Source: Cladocopium goreaui
Lineage: Eukaryota > Sar > Dinophyceae > Suessiales > Symbiodiniaceae
Length of the DNA: 64,000 nt
NCBI GenBank assembly: GCA_947184155.2
Contig: CAMXCT020006753.1
Location: 265,891 to 329,890, forward strand
Reading direction: 5' to 3'
The position numbers were made by a program, and so were the translations under genes. How positions within the stretch are numbered: the first letter of the stretch is position 1; each line of letters opens with the position of its first letter. This document shows positions 1 to 12,500 of the stretch, piece by piece. The notes beneath the pieces are model-generated. The model made no database searches. It was not told the origin of the DNA and saw only the letters and a list, made by a program, of their open reading frames with translations.

Positions 1-362
1 ATCTATCTATCTATCTATCTATCTATCTATATTTCTATCTATCTATCTTTATCTATATTTTCTATCTTTATCTATCTTTATCTATCATTATCTATCATTA
101 TCTATCATTATCTATCATTATCTATCTTTATCTATCATTATCTATAATTATCTATCATTATCTATCACTATCTATCATTCACTATCATTTATCTATCATT
201 ATCTATCATTATCTTTCACTATCTGTCATTATCTATCATTATCTATCATCATCTATCATTATCTATCACTAACTATCTATATCTGTCTATATCTATCGAT
301 ATTTATCTATATCTATATTTATCTCTATCTATCTATTTATATCTATTTATCTATCTGTCTTT
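1..362. repeat. TCTA microsatellite block
   Basis: The window opens with a long ATCT/TCTA tetranucleotide array. From about 60 to 300 it becomes a higher-order array of a 12-bp variant (TCTATCATTATC) with scattered substitutions. No coding potential. Confidence 0.9.
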
Positions 363-1101
363 ATACACATACATATACATTGAACTTATTTTTGTATTCT
401 GTCGCCATGCTCCTTTCTTTCCACGGCCATGCCCCCCATAAGGGGGATCGGCGGCACCAGGGCGGTAGCCCTACTTATATATAATATGTATAATAATATC
501 ATGTAAATAATCATAAACGTACGAGCAGCTATGAACTCGGATATTGCTAGGGCATCCTAAGGCACTTATCCTCCAAGATCAGAGAACCACCAGACGACTG
601 TGGCCGCCCTTCGTTGTTTTTCCGTGGAGCCAAGTGCCCCGTGAAAAAACGCCAGCAGCTCATGGCGCCTTGGACTCAAGGCACAGCTCAGTGGACATGG
701 CCAATCAGGGCACGTTGTCCGGCGCTGGCGAGTCGCTTCCGGAGGATTTTCCGGAGGATTTTTCCTGGGGTTCAAGAGTCAAGTCCGTAAGGGGTACCTT
801 GACAGAAAGGTGGTGGATGTTTTCAAGGATCTAAGACCCGCCCCCTAGTTTTGGCGTCTACATCTCGATGATAGAAGAGTCAGCGACATGGAAGAATCAA
901 TAAAGTAACGTTGCTTTTGACGGTGATCATTTTGGCACCATCCTGATGATCCAAATGAATCCAACTGGCCAAAAATGCAGAGGTAAGAGGATGAGGATGG
1001 CGACAGGATATCATGAGGAAATCACCTTAGTGACTAAAAATCCATGCTGAAACCAAGCATTTCAAACTTCATCACAGGCCCCCCTTCAACAAACTGCCAA
1101 G
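363..1101. other. Gene-free stretch
   Basis: I see no supported exon here. Short open frames exist at 544-834 on the plus strand and 566-775 on the minus strand, but they overlap antisense, lack splice signals and resemble nothing I know. Confidence 0.5.
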
Positions 1102-1173
1102 TTAAAGCTGAGATTCCATGTGCATCAACCGCCACGCGCGATTCTCTCTCCGAGCTGCTTCTATGTCGCCATC
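1102..1173 (-). CDS. Candidate terminal exon of an unidentified gene
   Basis: On the minus strand an AG|G acceptor (ACACAG|GATGGC) opens a 23-codon reading, DGDIEAARRENRAWRLMH and onward, ending in TAA at 1,104-1,102. The composition is highly charged and amphipathic, and the splice signal matches the well-supported kinase exons elsewhere in the window. It may be the 3' end of the gene whose other exons lie at 3.1-8.3 kb, or of the kinase gene itself. Function not recognised. Confidence 0.4.
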   Translation of the reverse strand, partial: DGDIEAARRENRAWRLMHMESQL

Positions 1174-1809
1174 CTGTGTAAGCCGGTGGCCCAACGCTTC
1201 CCTGGAATTGAAGACTGGATATTGTGTTATATTTTGGCCATTTTGGCCTCTTACTCCACACCAGCGGCTGGAAAAGGGTGTGGTGTTCCTTATCTTCCAA
1301 TCTCACATGGCTAGATTCGTTCAAGCAAGGCAGTTGCAAAAGCGCTCGAGTGGTGGGGGTTGGAAGAACAAGCAAGTGGTTGCCATCGGGCCATATCTGC
1401 TGATCTCGTTGATTCTCTTTTGATGCATGATTTGTTCATGCTGCTTTGTTCATGCTGCTTTGTTCATTTTGGTGCAAACACTCTGCAGCAGGCTTGACTA
1501 GTTTGACTGCCAAAGCCCATGGTTTGACCCGGCTCGCAAGTAGAAATTTGCCCGGGTAGCCTGTGCCCTAGACTCCTAGACATTTCCAGGGGTCAGAAGG
1601 TCATACCTGACGGCAGCTAAAGAGATAGGAAGTTGGAACACCATCTCTTATTCTTAGACACAGGAGACCACTGGCAGGTCATTGTAGAGCCTTTGCTCCT
1701 TGCTATGCAGAGAATGTGAAATGGCTAGCTCTGCACAGACCTACATCAATAAATAGTAGAGCCCAAACATATATATATATATACCCTCGGGGCCCCAGGT
1801 TTCCGCAAG

Positions 1810-2075
1810 GGGTGGGGGGTGGGGTGGGTCATGTTAATGTTCATGGTACGTTGATGGGTGGGGTGGGGCATGTTAAGGTCATGGTTTCATGGTACGTTGA
1901 TGGGGTGGGGTGGGGCATGTTAAGGTCATGTTCATGGTACGTTGATGGGTGGGGTGGGGCATGTTAACGTCATGTTCATGGTACGTTGATGGGTGGGGTG
2001 GGGTGGGGCATGTTAACGTCATGTTCATGGTATGTTGATGGGTGGGGTGGGGTGGGGCATGTTAACGTCATGTTC
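1810..2075. repeat. G-rich minisatellite, about 46-56 bp unit
   Basis: About six imperfect copies contain GGGTGGGGTGGGGCATGTTA followed by a CATGGTACGTTGATG segment. Unit length varies with the number of GGGGT steps. The runs of four G at 5-bp spacing could form G-quadruplexes. Confidence 0.85.
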
Positions 2076-2125
2076 TATGTCAAGCTTGCAGCCCGCCAGC
2101 AAAGTTTGGGATCGAGCGCCGTGGA

Positions 2126-2620
2126 AACTTTGAAAAAGAACAAGTTGCAGCATGTTGCAGCAGGGTGTTGACGTTGAAACAACAACGAGCAAAAAAAGGT
2201 GACTATCAACATGTCCCGTTTCATGCTAACATAAAAAAACATTGCAAATACCAATAAAAAAAAACAGCCCTTCATATTACACCACGAACCGCAGTAAAAA
2301 CAGTACTTTTCCAGTTAAAAAAAATAAACGACTTTCATGAAATGTGCTATTTCGTGTGGGAAAACAAGAAAATCAGAAACTTTGAAAAAGAACATGTTGC
2401 AGCAGGCTGATGAAGTTGAAGCAACAACGAGCAAAAAAAAGGCTGACTATCAACATGTGCCGTTTCATGCTAACGTCAAAATTCACTGCAAATACCAATA
2501 AAAAAAGACACCTCTTCATATTACCCCACGTGCCGCAGTAAAAAATGACAATTCCGGATAAAAGAAAACAAAGAAATTCATGAAAAGTGGTATTTCGTGT
2601 AGGAAAACATGAAAATCACA
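2126..2620. repeat. Tandem duplication, about 250 bp per unit
   Basis: Two adjacent divergent copies begin AACTTTGAAAAAGAACA near 2,126 and 2,376. They share blocks such as ACTATCAACATGT and CCGTTTCATGCTAAC in the same order. A-rich, no coding potential. Confidence 0.8.
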
Positions 2621-3039
2621 ATTGACATGTACTGTGGATAATATGTCATAACATGCAACTTGCGCGGGCCTAAAAATTTAGCTCCGTAAAATTGTCAATA
2701 AAGAATGAAAAGGAAGAATGTGCAAAATCCACATTTCGCTCTGGCGAAACAGTGATTTTTGACATATGGATCAATGAGAACCAAGATACTCTGCGGAAAC
2801 CTAGGGCCCCGAGCGTATATATATATATATATACATTGTAAATGCATAATTTCCGTGTGGCTCTCCTGCTACGGGAGATGGGAAAAGCCATGGTTTCCTC
2901 TAGATATTTACGCTTACTTACGTATGTATGTATGTATATCTAAGGTGCTGCCCCAATACTTAGCTAAGTTGGTTTATAACTAGGCAAAGTATGGTTGATG
3001 GTTGATATATCTATAGATACTATGTTTATAAACTTACTG

Positions 3040-3135
3040 GGGGCGACACCTTGATCCCTTTCGTGACAGCTGTGGTTGTCCTTGGCTTCAGCTGTAGCCA
3101 CTTGCCAGGTGGCAGTGAGGGCTTCGGGACTTAAC
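3040..3135 (-). CDS. Candidate exon, unknown gene
   Basis: An AG|G acceptor (CCCCAG|GTTAAG) starts a stop-free reading LSPEALTATWQVATAEAKDN on the minus strand. Base composition is more GC-rich than the flanks. The 3' boundary is not certain. Product not recognised; probably in the same transcription unit as the candidate exons at 3.9, 4.8, 7.3 and 8.2 kb. Confidence 0.4.
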
Positions 3136-3168
3136 CTGGGGCTCGCTGGATTCACCAAGAAAAGAAGT

Positions 3169-3382
3169 TACCCTCTGGTAAACATACAAAAAGCTATTGA
3201 AAATGGTGATTTAGTTCGTGGAATTAGTGGATTTACCCCTTAAAAAAATTGCTACCCCAATAGTGGGTTTTTCAGATGGCTATTTAACATAGCCATGGAA
3301 GCCATGGCCCATAGAAATAGATGGTTTACCCATTAAAAATGGTGGATCTTTCCATGGCTATGTTAAATAACCAGAGGGTATA
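3169..3382. repeat. MITE family A copy
   Basis: Bounded by TACCCTCTGGTAA and its inverted copy CCAGAGGGTA. The interior has the family blocks CTATTGAAAATGGTGATTT and CCATGGCTATGTTAAATAA. Longer than most copies, with an internal inverted duplication around 3,270-3,330. Confidence 0.85.
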
Positions 3383-3410
3383 TCTGTAATTTTTGGGCAG
3401 GGCTACAATA

Positions 3411-3493
3411 TCATGGAAACGATGTTTGGGAATAATAGATCCCCATCTGTAATCTGTGGATCAACCATCTATAATTGGTGTTTATATAATATA
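3411..3493. repeat. Dispersed repeat, copy 1
   Basis: About 80 bp starting ATCATGGAAACGATGTTTGG and ending in a TA microsatellite. Nearly identical to 4,328-4,420 in the same orientation. Confidence 0.85.
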
Positions 3494-3864
3494 TATATAT
3501 GGCATTGACATTAGTTTACTGTTCTGCATTTTTCGGCAGGGGTTTGCTGTACTTAAAGGAAAGGCCACCTGATTTTTCTACCACGGGCTCTTTCAAAGAC
3601 AAAAAAACAGGGAGTTCCAACACATATTCCGATCCACGCCTGGGCCGCTGGGATTGTCCCCTGCAATGTAGATGTAACATGGCAAAATAATGGATTGCAT
3701 CCGCCGCATCTTCTAGAATATATAATTATTATGGATATTATATATATATATATTATTATAACAATAGATACACTAGAATATTTTGGACACTGACTGGATG
3801 GTCTTGGTGGTCAAATTCCTATTTTGAGCTGAATCCCTCATGTTTTGCTGGGTAAATCCTCCGT

Positions 3865-3966
3865 TTCCCACGTCTTTCGGCGCCCAGATGAACTCGGTGT
3901 GCGGCGACTTGTCGGGGACCTCCGACTCGGTGTCCCGGGGACTGGCACAAGGCGTAGGCGCTTTAC
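3865..3966 (-). CDS. Candidate exon, unknown gene
   Basis: An AG|G acceptor (CCCAG|GTAAAG) opens a clean reading on the minus strand: KAPTPCASPRDTESEVPDKS, then HTEFIWAPKDVG. It is GC-rich against an AT-rich surround. The Ser/Pro/Glu-rich content suggests a flexible linker. Donor uncertain. Product unknown. Confidence 0.45.
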
Positions 3967-4327
3967 CTGGGCACTGGGATCCCCTGGAAGAACTGGAGGG
4001 TTATGGTTGATATATCATGATATATCCTGTAGTCCATAGGGGTGAAAAACCATGAATATTAGTGTTGATAAGTGTTAAATCCATGTGAACCCCGTGCCCC
4101 TAATATGAATATCCCCCTTTTTGGAACCCGGGCTTTGTCTTTAATCTAGTCATTTTGGGGGCCCGCTTCAGGCATTACCGTTCTACTTCTTTGGTGGTTA
4201 AAGAAACAACATGGTGAATCAATACGTATAAAATATGTTTTCATCTAAACTTGGTATAACGATATGTTTGTCATGTTTTGTTTAATGGGATCCACAGTAG
4301 TGATATAGCTGTGGCTTTGGGTGAAAT

Positions 4328-4420
4328 ACCATGGAAACGATGTTTGGGAATAATAGATCCTCATCTGTAATCTGTGGATCAACCATCTATAATTGGTGTG
4401 TATATATATAATATATATAT
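4328..4420. repeat. Dispersed repeat, copy 2
   Basis: Second copy of the sequence at 3,411, differing at a few bases and again abutting a TA-rich microsatellite. Confidence 0.85.
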
Positions 4421-4734
4421 ATACGTACACAACATAACAAAACATTGCATTACATTGCATTACATTCAATTCCATTCCATTACATACATATATTTTGTGT
4501 ATATATATAATATGTATGTACTTTATTTACACTTGTTTCATTTGCATTTAACCAGCCAACAAGAAACAATATCAACGACAAGAGGGGGCCATGATTCATA
4601 AATCCCCTCCTTTAAAGGGAATGTACACAATGATAGTGTTGTTTATTGTTACCATTTTATCCATAGTATGTATCACTAGCCGACTAGTAGGATGGGATGG
4701 ATAAAAAGGTGGTTCATCATCATGGTCCCATGGT

Positions 4735-4850
4735 GGATCGGCCGCCACGCGACTGTTGTTTCGGCTTGCCGATCGACTTGGAGGCTTGGAACCGGGGGGA
4801 AGCAACTCCACTGGCGACAAGCTGATGGGCCTTGTCGCTGACTCCCCCTG
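4735..4850 (-). CDS. Candidate exon, unknown gene
   Basis: A stop-free minus-strand reading contains VSDKAHQLVASGVASPRFQA followed by basic residues (SKSIGKPKQQSRGG). An alternative minus frame is also open, so frame and boundaries are uncertain. Product not recognised. Confidence 0.3.
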
Positions 4851-5655
4851 TTAATTAGTTAACAATGATAAATTAGGGGGGGTTCCCAGAGGGGTACAAA
4901 TAGTGTGGTAATCTCTTATATAACAGTAAACTCTTTTTGATGGTAACAGTGGGTACCACAAACTAGGATGACGTATTTGTAGTAACCCAAAACGGTGACA
5001 CAAGCAGGGAGGTACCTGAGGTACCTATTGGCGGTCGTTTGTTGATTGCAGGGGACCCTTTTATCGGCAAGTTATCATTGCTTGATGAGCCCCCTCAATT
5101 GATCAACCAGGGCTTTTCAGTCTGGGCTGACATCAACCAACAGGATTTGGAGATTGATAACATGGGGGGAAACATGACAAAAACTGGCCAGCTGTAATGG
5201 TGAAATCTGATGTGGATACACATACATATAATATATATATATATATAATATATATATATACATACAACTTATAGTAGATTGACCAACCAATTAACTGTCT
5301 GATTGGTTGCTGCTTCAGTCCTCAAATCAGGATAATCAGGATATGATAGGGGGCGCCATGGGCAATCCAGCAAGGGATGGACGTTAAGATCATGGCGATG
5401 GTCGTTTGACCACACCATCTTCTGCTCCACAGGGCGGAGCCACAATGTCAAACATTCAAAAAGGGAGACATTGAGGATATAATCATTAGTGCTAGCAAAT
5501 TCTTACAGAAAGGATTTGGGATGATTTTTAAAACCCCAATAATTCTGAGAGATCTCAAAGACCCATTCATTACTGACCACATCCTCCCAGGTCCAACAAC
5601 ATCATCCAGTTACTTATAGCAACCCCAAAACAAGAGAGTAATGAAAAGAATCAAC

Positions 5656-5760
5656 TACCCTCTGGTAAATAAACATAGACCCTGCCAGATAGGGGTTGGA
5701 AGACTAGTTTCCATTAAAAATTTGTGATTTTCAGGGTCTATGTTTATTTACCAGAGGGTA
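5656..5760. repeat. MITE family A, variant with long perfect ends
   Basis: A 105-bp inverted-repeat element. Its ends are about 29 bp, perfect by eye, beginning TACCCTCTGGTAAATAAACA, with an unpaired centre of about 47 bp. The CATAGACCCTG / CAGGGTCTATG segment recurs near 44,800-44,876. Confidence 0.9.
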
Positions 5761-5989
5761 AATTTGATGATGTAAAATCCATATTTTTTTCTAGAATCAT
5801 TATCCGCCTAAAAGTGTTTGATGGGACAATGATGTTAAGACATGGGAAAAGTGGTAAAACGTATGGCATCTTGGGGGTTTCCATGGTTTTCCTATCATTT
5901 TCCCATCATTTTCGGAGCTTCCAGGGATTTGCCCGTAGGGACCCCAGGGACCCCCAGACCCCCAGAGACCCCCAGAGACCCCCAGGACT

Positions 5990-6083
5990 CGGACGACACA
6001 CCATGGGTTCCATTGGCGCTGCTTGGCACACTGGGCACGGCCGGCGAGATCACGCCTGGCGCGGTGCAACCACTAAGACACAC
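5990..6083 (-). CDS. Candidate exon, unknown gene
   Basis: GC-rich island with an AG|G acceptor (GCGCCAG|GCGTGATC). Two minus-strand frames are open: VISPAVPSVPSSANGTHG and HRARRDLAGRAQCAKQRQW. I cannot choose between them. It ends in a CCCAGAGAC repeat at 5,940-5,985. Confidence 0.3.
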
Positions 6084-7263
6084 AGAAAAGTAGGTTACTA
6101 CTGGGTAAATATTTTAGGACCCAGTAGGATGTTATAATTTGATGCATCTTTTGGGGTGCTACTAATGGAACAAATTTGCTACTTGTGGAACTCTTGGATA
6201 ATTAGAAACCGTTAGTCGGATCCAAAGCCACTCCTGGAAACCCCGGCCTGGGGCCGAATAGCCCTTCCTGGGCAGATTCCCAAGGGGACAGTTAAACATC
6301 CGTTTCTCCTGCAAAAAGCAATGCGTTTGGAAGTTTTGTTTGTTTTTTCACTATCATCATCTATCATCAGCAGAAATGGAAAAAACAGCGGAAAAAAGAT
6401 TTTCCATTCACTATAATCATCTATCACCATTGTTTGTTTATCTTTGAATGGAAGATGTTACAGTAACAATCAGCAGACAGTTTCGCACTTTAGAATCAAA
6501 GACAATGGGAACATGAAACGCTTCCAAGTCGGCAAGTTTGATTCAATGATCCGCTCTTATCCCACAACTAACTTAAACCCTGTCATGACTTGGGGGTTGG
6601 AAGACTGCTTTCCTCTAAAATTGTTGATGAAGTGGGGTCTATGTTAATTTAGGGGATGATAAATTGATCCCCAAGTGCATATCGCCCGCAGTGAAATGAT
6701 CGGATTCAGCCTCCACATTCAGCAACTTCTACATCGGAACTTGGGGTTGTCTCCGCAAAGATATTATCACAGGGTTGCTCCAAACAGCTCAGGACAAGGG
6801 GGTAAAGTGGGTAAATACAGAGGTCAAATGACCAATTTACCCCTCTTGCGGCCAAGATTTGCCTATCAGGCCTATCATGAGTTAGAGCAACCCTGCATCA
6901 AAAAACAGATTTTGCGAGTGAGCATCCTATGAACTTGGCACCTCCCAACCTGTCTGCTGGCGATGCCGCCACTGCTACCAGCTGGGGAAACCCCAGCAAT
7001 GGCTTTTCAGAGAAATTTTCACAGGAAACCCTGGGATTGTGGGACCACAAGCCATGCTTTCCTGCAATTTGTGTTCCCTAAATCCATGAAGTGTGGCTAC
7101 TGTAATCTCAATATATCTCAATCTCATCCCATGTCCCATTCTCCATCAACTCCCATCAACTCCTCCCTTCCGAATCCCATGAAATCACCATTTGTTGATG
7201 GTCAAACCATGTTAAACCACAATCTTTATCATTGCAATCAACACTGACCGGACAGTCAAGACA

Positions 7264-7333
7264 CATCTCTTCCAGATCCGGTTCAGCTTCTCCGCGCAGC
7301 CGCGCACGATGCCACTGGCGCCAGGCGGCATTC
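7264..7333 (-). CDS. Candidate exon, unknown gene
   Basis: An AG|G acceptor (CTGAG|GAATGCC) is followed on the minus strand by NAAWRQWHRARLRGEAEPDL and EEM, and a GT donor candidate follows. Charged, helical-looking composition. Resembles the terminal exon at 1,102 in its WR-rich style. Product unknown. Confidence 0.45.
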
Positions 7334-8177
7334 CTCAGTTTACCAATAGGGAGGCATAGCAATGTATCACTATCTTGGGGGTAATTAGTAATCCAATGTA
7401 ATCCACCGCAATAAAACGGATGTTTTAGAATCCAGGGTTGACATTACTGTGTTCATATCCTTTGCACAGTATAGTCAAGTATAGTGTCATATCTTCAATG
7501 CAGCAATGTTATCATGTTGTTAGTACAGGTTGTACTGGTTTATACTATCTAGCATAGCGTCACATCTAACCAGATAATATCTATTGTGACATTCCTTTTA
7601 AATAAATAATACCTCAGGTCGTCAGAAATGTCCGGGAGAAAGAATAGTAATTATCTGAGATATATCCCGATAATATGTATATATATATACACTATATAGT
7701 TGGGTTCCTTACAATGAGGAACCTCAAAATCATCCAAAACTGTTAATAATTACTTAAAAACATTGGTTTTGGGGTCCTTCGATTTTACGAAACCATCATA
7801 TATAATATTGTGGGTGATAAACACACCTATATATATATGTGTAGGAATAAAATGAACTAAACTAAAATTAAATTAAATTAGCCAATCTCCCATCATATCC
7901 CTATTACATCATCTTAAAATAGGCAATACCCATTATATTCTGGCTGAGTTATATGAATTCATTGACCTGTAAATAGCTGAAACTTGCGGCCATTTGGGGA
8001 TGATTCCCCGAATCCAATTGCTACCATTCCAGCGACGTCACGACGTGAGGTCATTTTAATTCATCCAGATTATATTCCCTATATCCTATATATTCCCTAT
8101 ATATCCCTATATATCCCTATATATCCCTATATATATTCTCTATGTGGATATGCCTCTGGCCCATCTTCATTGATATT

Positions 8178-8262
8178 CCCAGCATCTCTCGTCGTGCCGC
8201 TTCGAAGGATTCCTCTCCCGTCTTGGCGCGGACCGTGTCGACACGCCAGCTCTTTGCAATGC
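8178..8262 (-). CDS. Candidate exon, unknown gene
   Basis: The minus-strand reading WRVDTVRAKTGEESFEAARR continues EMLGIS. GC-rich island in AT-rich flanks. Other frames are also open over part of it, so the assignment is tentative. Confidence 0.35.
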
Positions 8263-8571
8263 CTCAGGAAGGAAAACCATAGGGAAATCCCCAAGAGAGT
8301 GGTTGGAAATGAATGGGGGCCCTTTTTTTTGCGTGTGTTTAGATGTTTTTAATTTTGTTTTTATATGAAACATGTAAAACACGTAAAACTGGGCCTCCAT
8401 TTTCGACCACTCTCCAACCACTCTCCAAGAGAATGGGTGGTTTTGATAGGGATTCCCAGTAGATCCATGATAATCCATGATAATCCATGATCATCCATGA
8501 TCATCCCCAAAAGATGTGAAAATTCAGGAATTGTCATGGCTTGTCATGGATTTCTCATAGATACCCTCTGG

Positions 8572-8672
8572 TAAACATACAAAAAGCTATTGAAAATGGT
8601 GATTTAGTTCGTGGATTTTCCCATTGAAAATGGTGGATCTTTCCATAGCTATCTTAGTTTACCAGAGGGTAT
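8572..8672. repeat. MITE family A copy
   Basis: Ends TACCCTCTGGTAAAC and GTTTACCAGAGGGTA, about 100 bp, with the family interior CTATTGAAAATGGTGATTT. Confidence 0.9.
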
Positions 8673-9368
8673 ATCAGTTATTGTCCATGTGTCAGCTTGG
8701 CAGATGTAATTTTAATATATTTTAATATATTTTAATTTCTCATAGATACAGAAACCATCCCTCTCCATTTTGTGGTCACGTCCGGGTTGCCACTGTCCTC
8801 ATAGAGACCCAGCAATTGACGGAGCCCCACTAGGGAGGATGGTGTCAGAGGTCGTTGCAACAGCCAGCCTCAAAGCTTGGGAGATACTATGTAATGTAAT
8901 ATATATATATATGTACGTACGTATATATATATATATACGTACATATATACAAATATAGTTATTTTGTTGATATTAGATATATATATATATATACACACAC
9001 GTGTATAATATACGTACATATGTATACACTTATATACATATACACGTGTATATATATATATACTTATATAGTCTTATATGTTATGTTTATACATCGTATT
9101 GTGTTGTATATCATGCGATCGGCGGTGTCATGACTCATGATCAGGATTCAAGGCCAAGCTTGGGGTACATGGGGTGGTCTGAAAATGATGCTACCCCAAT
9201 TTATGTCTATTTTATGGGAACATGGTTTTAAAAAAACTGATGATTTTCTGGGGTACCTCTTTTTTCTCAAATAAATCCATCTCATGGATATCGGATGATA
9301 TCGGGATATCCAATTCATGGGGAACATCGTTGTTTTTTTGCCGATCTGGCCACCCTTTGGCCACCCTT

Positions 9369-9460
9369 CCCCATATGCTCCATGTATGGTATATTTACCT
9401 ACATTTGGGTGATTTCTAGGGCAAATGTTGGTAAATATTCCATACATGGAGCATATGGGT
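9369..9460. repeat. Palindromic element, about 90 bp
   Basis: Inverted repeat with outer arms CCCATATGCTCCATGTATGG and the reverse complement at 9,441-9,460. Inner arms are near TACATTTG / CAAATG. A single-copy hairpin or unclassified MITE. Confidence 0.75.
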
Positions 9461-9469
9461 TCATTTGGC

Positions 9470-9560
9470 CACCGAAATCGACCGCAGCCGCCGCGTGACG
9501 GAAGTCTGTGAAGGAAAGGGCGCGTGAACCGAAGTCGCTCTCCAATCCCTCCAGGTCCAC
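9470..9560 (-). CDS. CDPK exon 24: degenerate EF-hand 4
   Basis: Acceptor CTCAG|GTGGAC. It reads VDLEGLESDFGSRALSFTDF then RHAAAA. ALSFTDF matches the exit end of an EF-hand, while the calcium loop lacks the usual acidic pattern. The 3' end is not determined. Another small exon may lie between this and exon 23. Confidence 0.55.
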
Positions 9561-12500
9561 CTGAGCGAAGCAAACAGAGGCCTGGGAAAAACGACCTGGT
9601 GAACTAACCGTTTCACCTATGGAAAATCACCATTTAATCCATGGAAAATCACCATTTTTGTTCATAGGTAAATCAACTATAAATATCTATAAATCAACTA
9701 TTTCTATGGCCATGTTCATTTGCTTAATTTGCCAGATGGTATTCCGGTTGGAGGATCATCTCACTTAGTAAACTGCTTAGTAACTGGGGTTATAACCCAC
9801 TCATATATGTGATAACCTCAATTAGACCTACTAACCAGATTAACCAGGGTGATTTCTAGTTCCTACTGGTCGCCTGCAGTGCCTCTGATCCTGGTATGCT
9901 TATATGGAGGTTTCCTGAGTCATGGGAGTACCCCCAGTCATCATCCATTTTAGATTGAGCTTTTCCACTATAAACCATCCGTGAATGGGGGGACCCGCAT
10001 GACTTAGGAAACCTCCATATAACTACTTCAAATTCTTTCTTGGGCCACCTTCCTTTTCCTGTATCCTGCCATCTTCACAGACCAAGAGCTGCCACTCCAA
10101 TGCTGGAAAGGTCCCAATCTTTGGGATTGTGATCTATCTCTAATTGGACTCCACCACTAGCAGTCACTAGCAACTAGCAGCTCCATCTGCATCAGTGAAA
10201 TTGAGGTGACCTCACAATAAAAAACTTCCGCCAAGAGGCGATCCCATCCAAGGCCTTTGACATCTCCTCCACTGTCACCTTGCCTTTCTTGTCCTGGGGA
10301 CTTATGGATGATCCCAGCATGTTTTTTTTTGTTCGAAAAAGGTTGTCTCCATTGGCAAATCTTAGGGATCTTGGAAGTTGATAGAACTGGAGATTTGGGG
10401 AATGAGTTTTTCTGGAGAAATGGAGATTGAATTGATTCCATCAGGGATGATTACAAACAAAAAACGATAAAGATTGACTAACAATATAAGGGGGATATGA
10501 ACAAGTACCACTCCACTAGGGGGATATACTGTAACCAACAAATGTGTGTGTGTGTGTGCGTGTGCCAGAATGGGGCACGCCGGTGCCAAGTTGGTGCCAC
10601 TCATTTTCAGCTGATCCCTTGGAGTCAGCTGTTTGTCATGCTTTTTGTCTGTGGATAGTCCCTTGGAAACCAAAATCAGATGGATCTATACCCTCTGGTA
10701 CGAGTACACTAACAAATCACTAACATCCATTTATAATAGGTAGATCAACTATCAATCGGCCATGTTAAATTCCCAGAGGGTGGTATTTGTAAAGCCCTGC
10801 TGAAGAGTCAAAACTTGCGAACCTCAGCTCGTCCCCGATATCTAAAGTCAATTAGAACATACTGTACGAATCCTCCCAAGTTCCAGTAGATGGTTTTGTT
10901 TGAAAATGACGGATGCGGAAGGGATTTTTGGATCATCAACCTGGGATTTTGGGTAGTACAGTATCCTATGTTCAAACCTAGATGAAAAAGAACAAGTACC
11001 TGGAACCACCAAATCAACCAACCAAACAGTCATCTACATGGCAGATCAAACGTCCTGGTGTCTGGATGTCATCTTTAAATTCGGAGCAGGCAGATCTTGA
11101 AGCCCTCCCATTACAATGCGCATTCCTCGGTATTAATTATGGCCAATCCTAAATACCATGCAAAATCACTACAATAGATAGATAAATAGATAGATTAGAT
11201 TGGATTAGATTGAGATTAAGATTAGATTAGATTGAGATGAGATTAGATTAGATTTCAATTAGATTAGATTAGATTAGATTACATAGATAGATAGATATAG
11301 TTACATCTACATTCTACATGAATATGTTTTAGCTGCTATTAATTGTAGATCTCCATTTCTGACCCAAGAGAAAAAAAACAGTCAACCAAGGTTTGCCCAG
11401 CTATGGGCCTGCTTAAGGATTCCCCGTTCACCGCCATTTGTTCTTTTCAAGCATTAGTTGAGGGTTTACGATTTGATTTCACGAGCTCTTCAGATGTTGG
11501 AAGTCCAAAAAGAGTCCAAAAGTCCAACAGAATCAACTGACTTTCTGACTTTCTGATCCTTAAAATGCGGTTTCTTGGATCCAAAACGACTAGCCTTCGA
11601 CGGCTGCGGCTCCTTGTCCAGCTTTTGGAAGAGCTCTCGAAGGTGATCCTTGCAGTGCTTCGGACCATTGAACATCACCAGCAATATATAGCCTCTGCCT
11701 CTGTATATCTAAACATACATCTAGACATATCTAAACTAAACATATATCTAAACATAGATCTGAACATATATCCAAACTAAACATATATCTGAATCGAAAC
11801 TAAACATGATCTAAACACATATCAAAACTAAACATAGATCTAAACATGCGTCTCAGGCTCAACATATATCTAAAGGTGTCTAAATGTCCTGTTGCAGGTT
11901 TTATAGCATCTCTCACAGGCATCTGCCAGCATACCCATGTACTCACGATGGACCTTCCCATGGCTTTCTGCGAGCTATTGATGAACGGTATGACTTGAAG
12001 GCCTCTGACTCTACGACAAAACATGTTCAGGGCTTTGAGCATCCAACTTTAACCAGACAACTGTGAAAGAAAACAGCATGACTGCTCCATCATACGGTGG
12101 ATGGAAGAAATCCTGCACCAGTTGATAGGTGGTTTATCCCATTATTTATAGGGTTTCAACCATCCAAGGTGGTGCAGGATTTCTTCCATCCACAGTATCA
12201 TAGCCTCCCGGTGTGACCTGCCTCTTCCAAGTTGGAGTGATGTTGAAACAAACACGCCGCCAGGAAGGCGGAATACGAGATCTCTTGTGAGGCATCAGCT
12301 GTCAACTTCAAAACCTGACTCAATGCCAGGAGATGCCCAATCCACTGAACAACTCCCTGGAATGACAAGTGACCCAAGTGGTGAACAGAAGGACCTTCAA
12401 ACCATTCAAATTTCAACACTTACCCTCCGGCAAACTTGGCAATGGACAATCCCCCATTCATAGATGATGTTCAAATTAAACCTCCATTGATAGTGGATTT

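Noticed and set aside
3548..3562. GTACTTAAAGGAAAGG resembling the element promoter motif
   Set aside because: Isolated, no TATA box or ORF at the right distance, outside the element.
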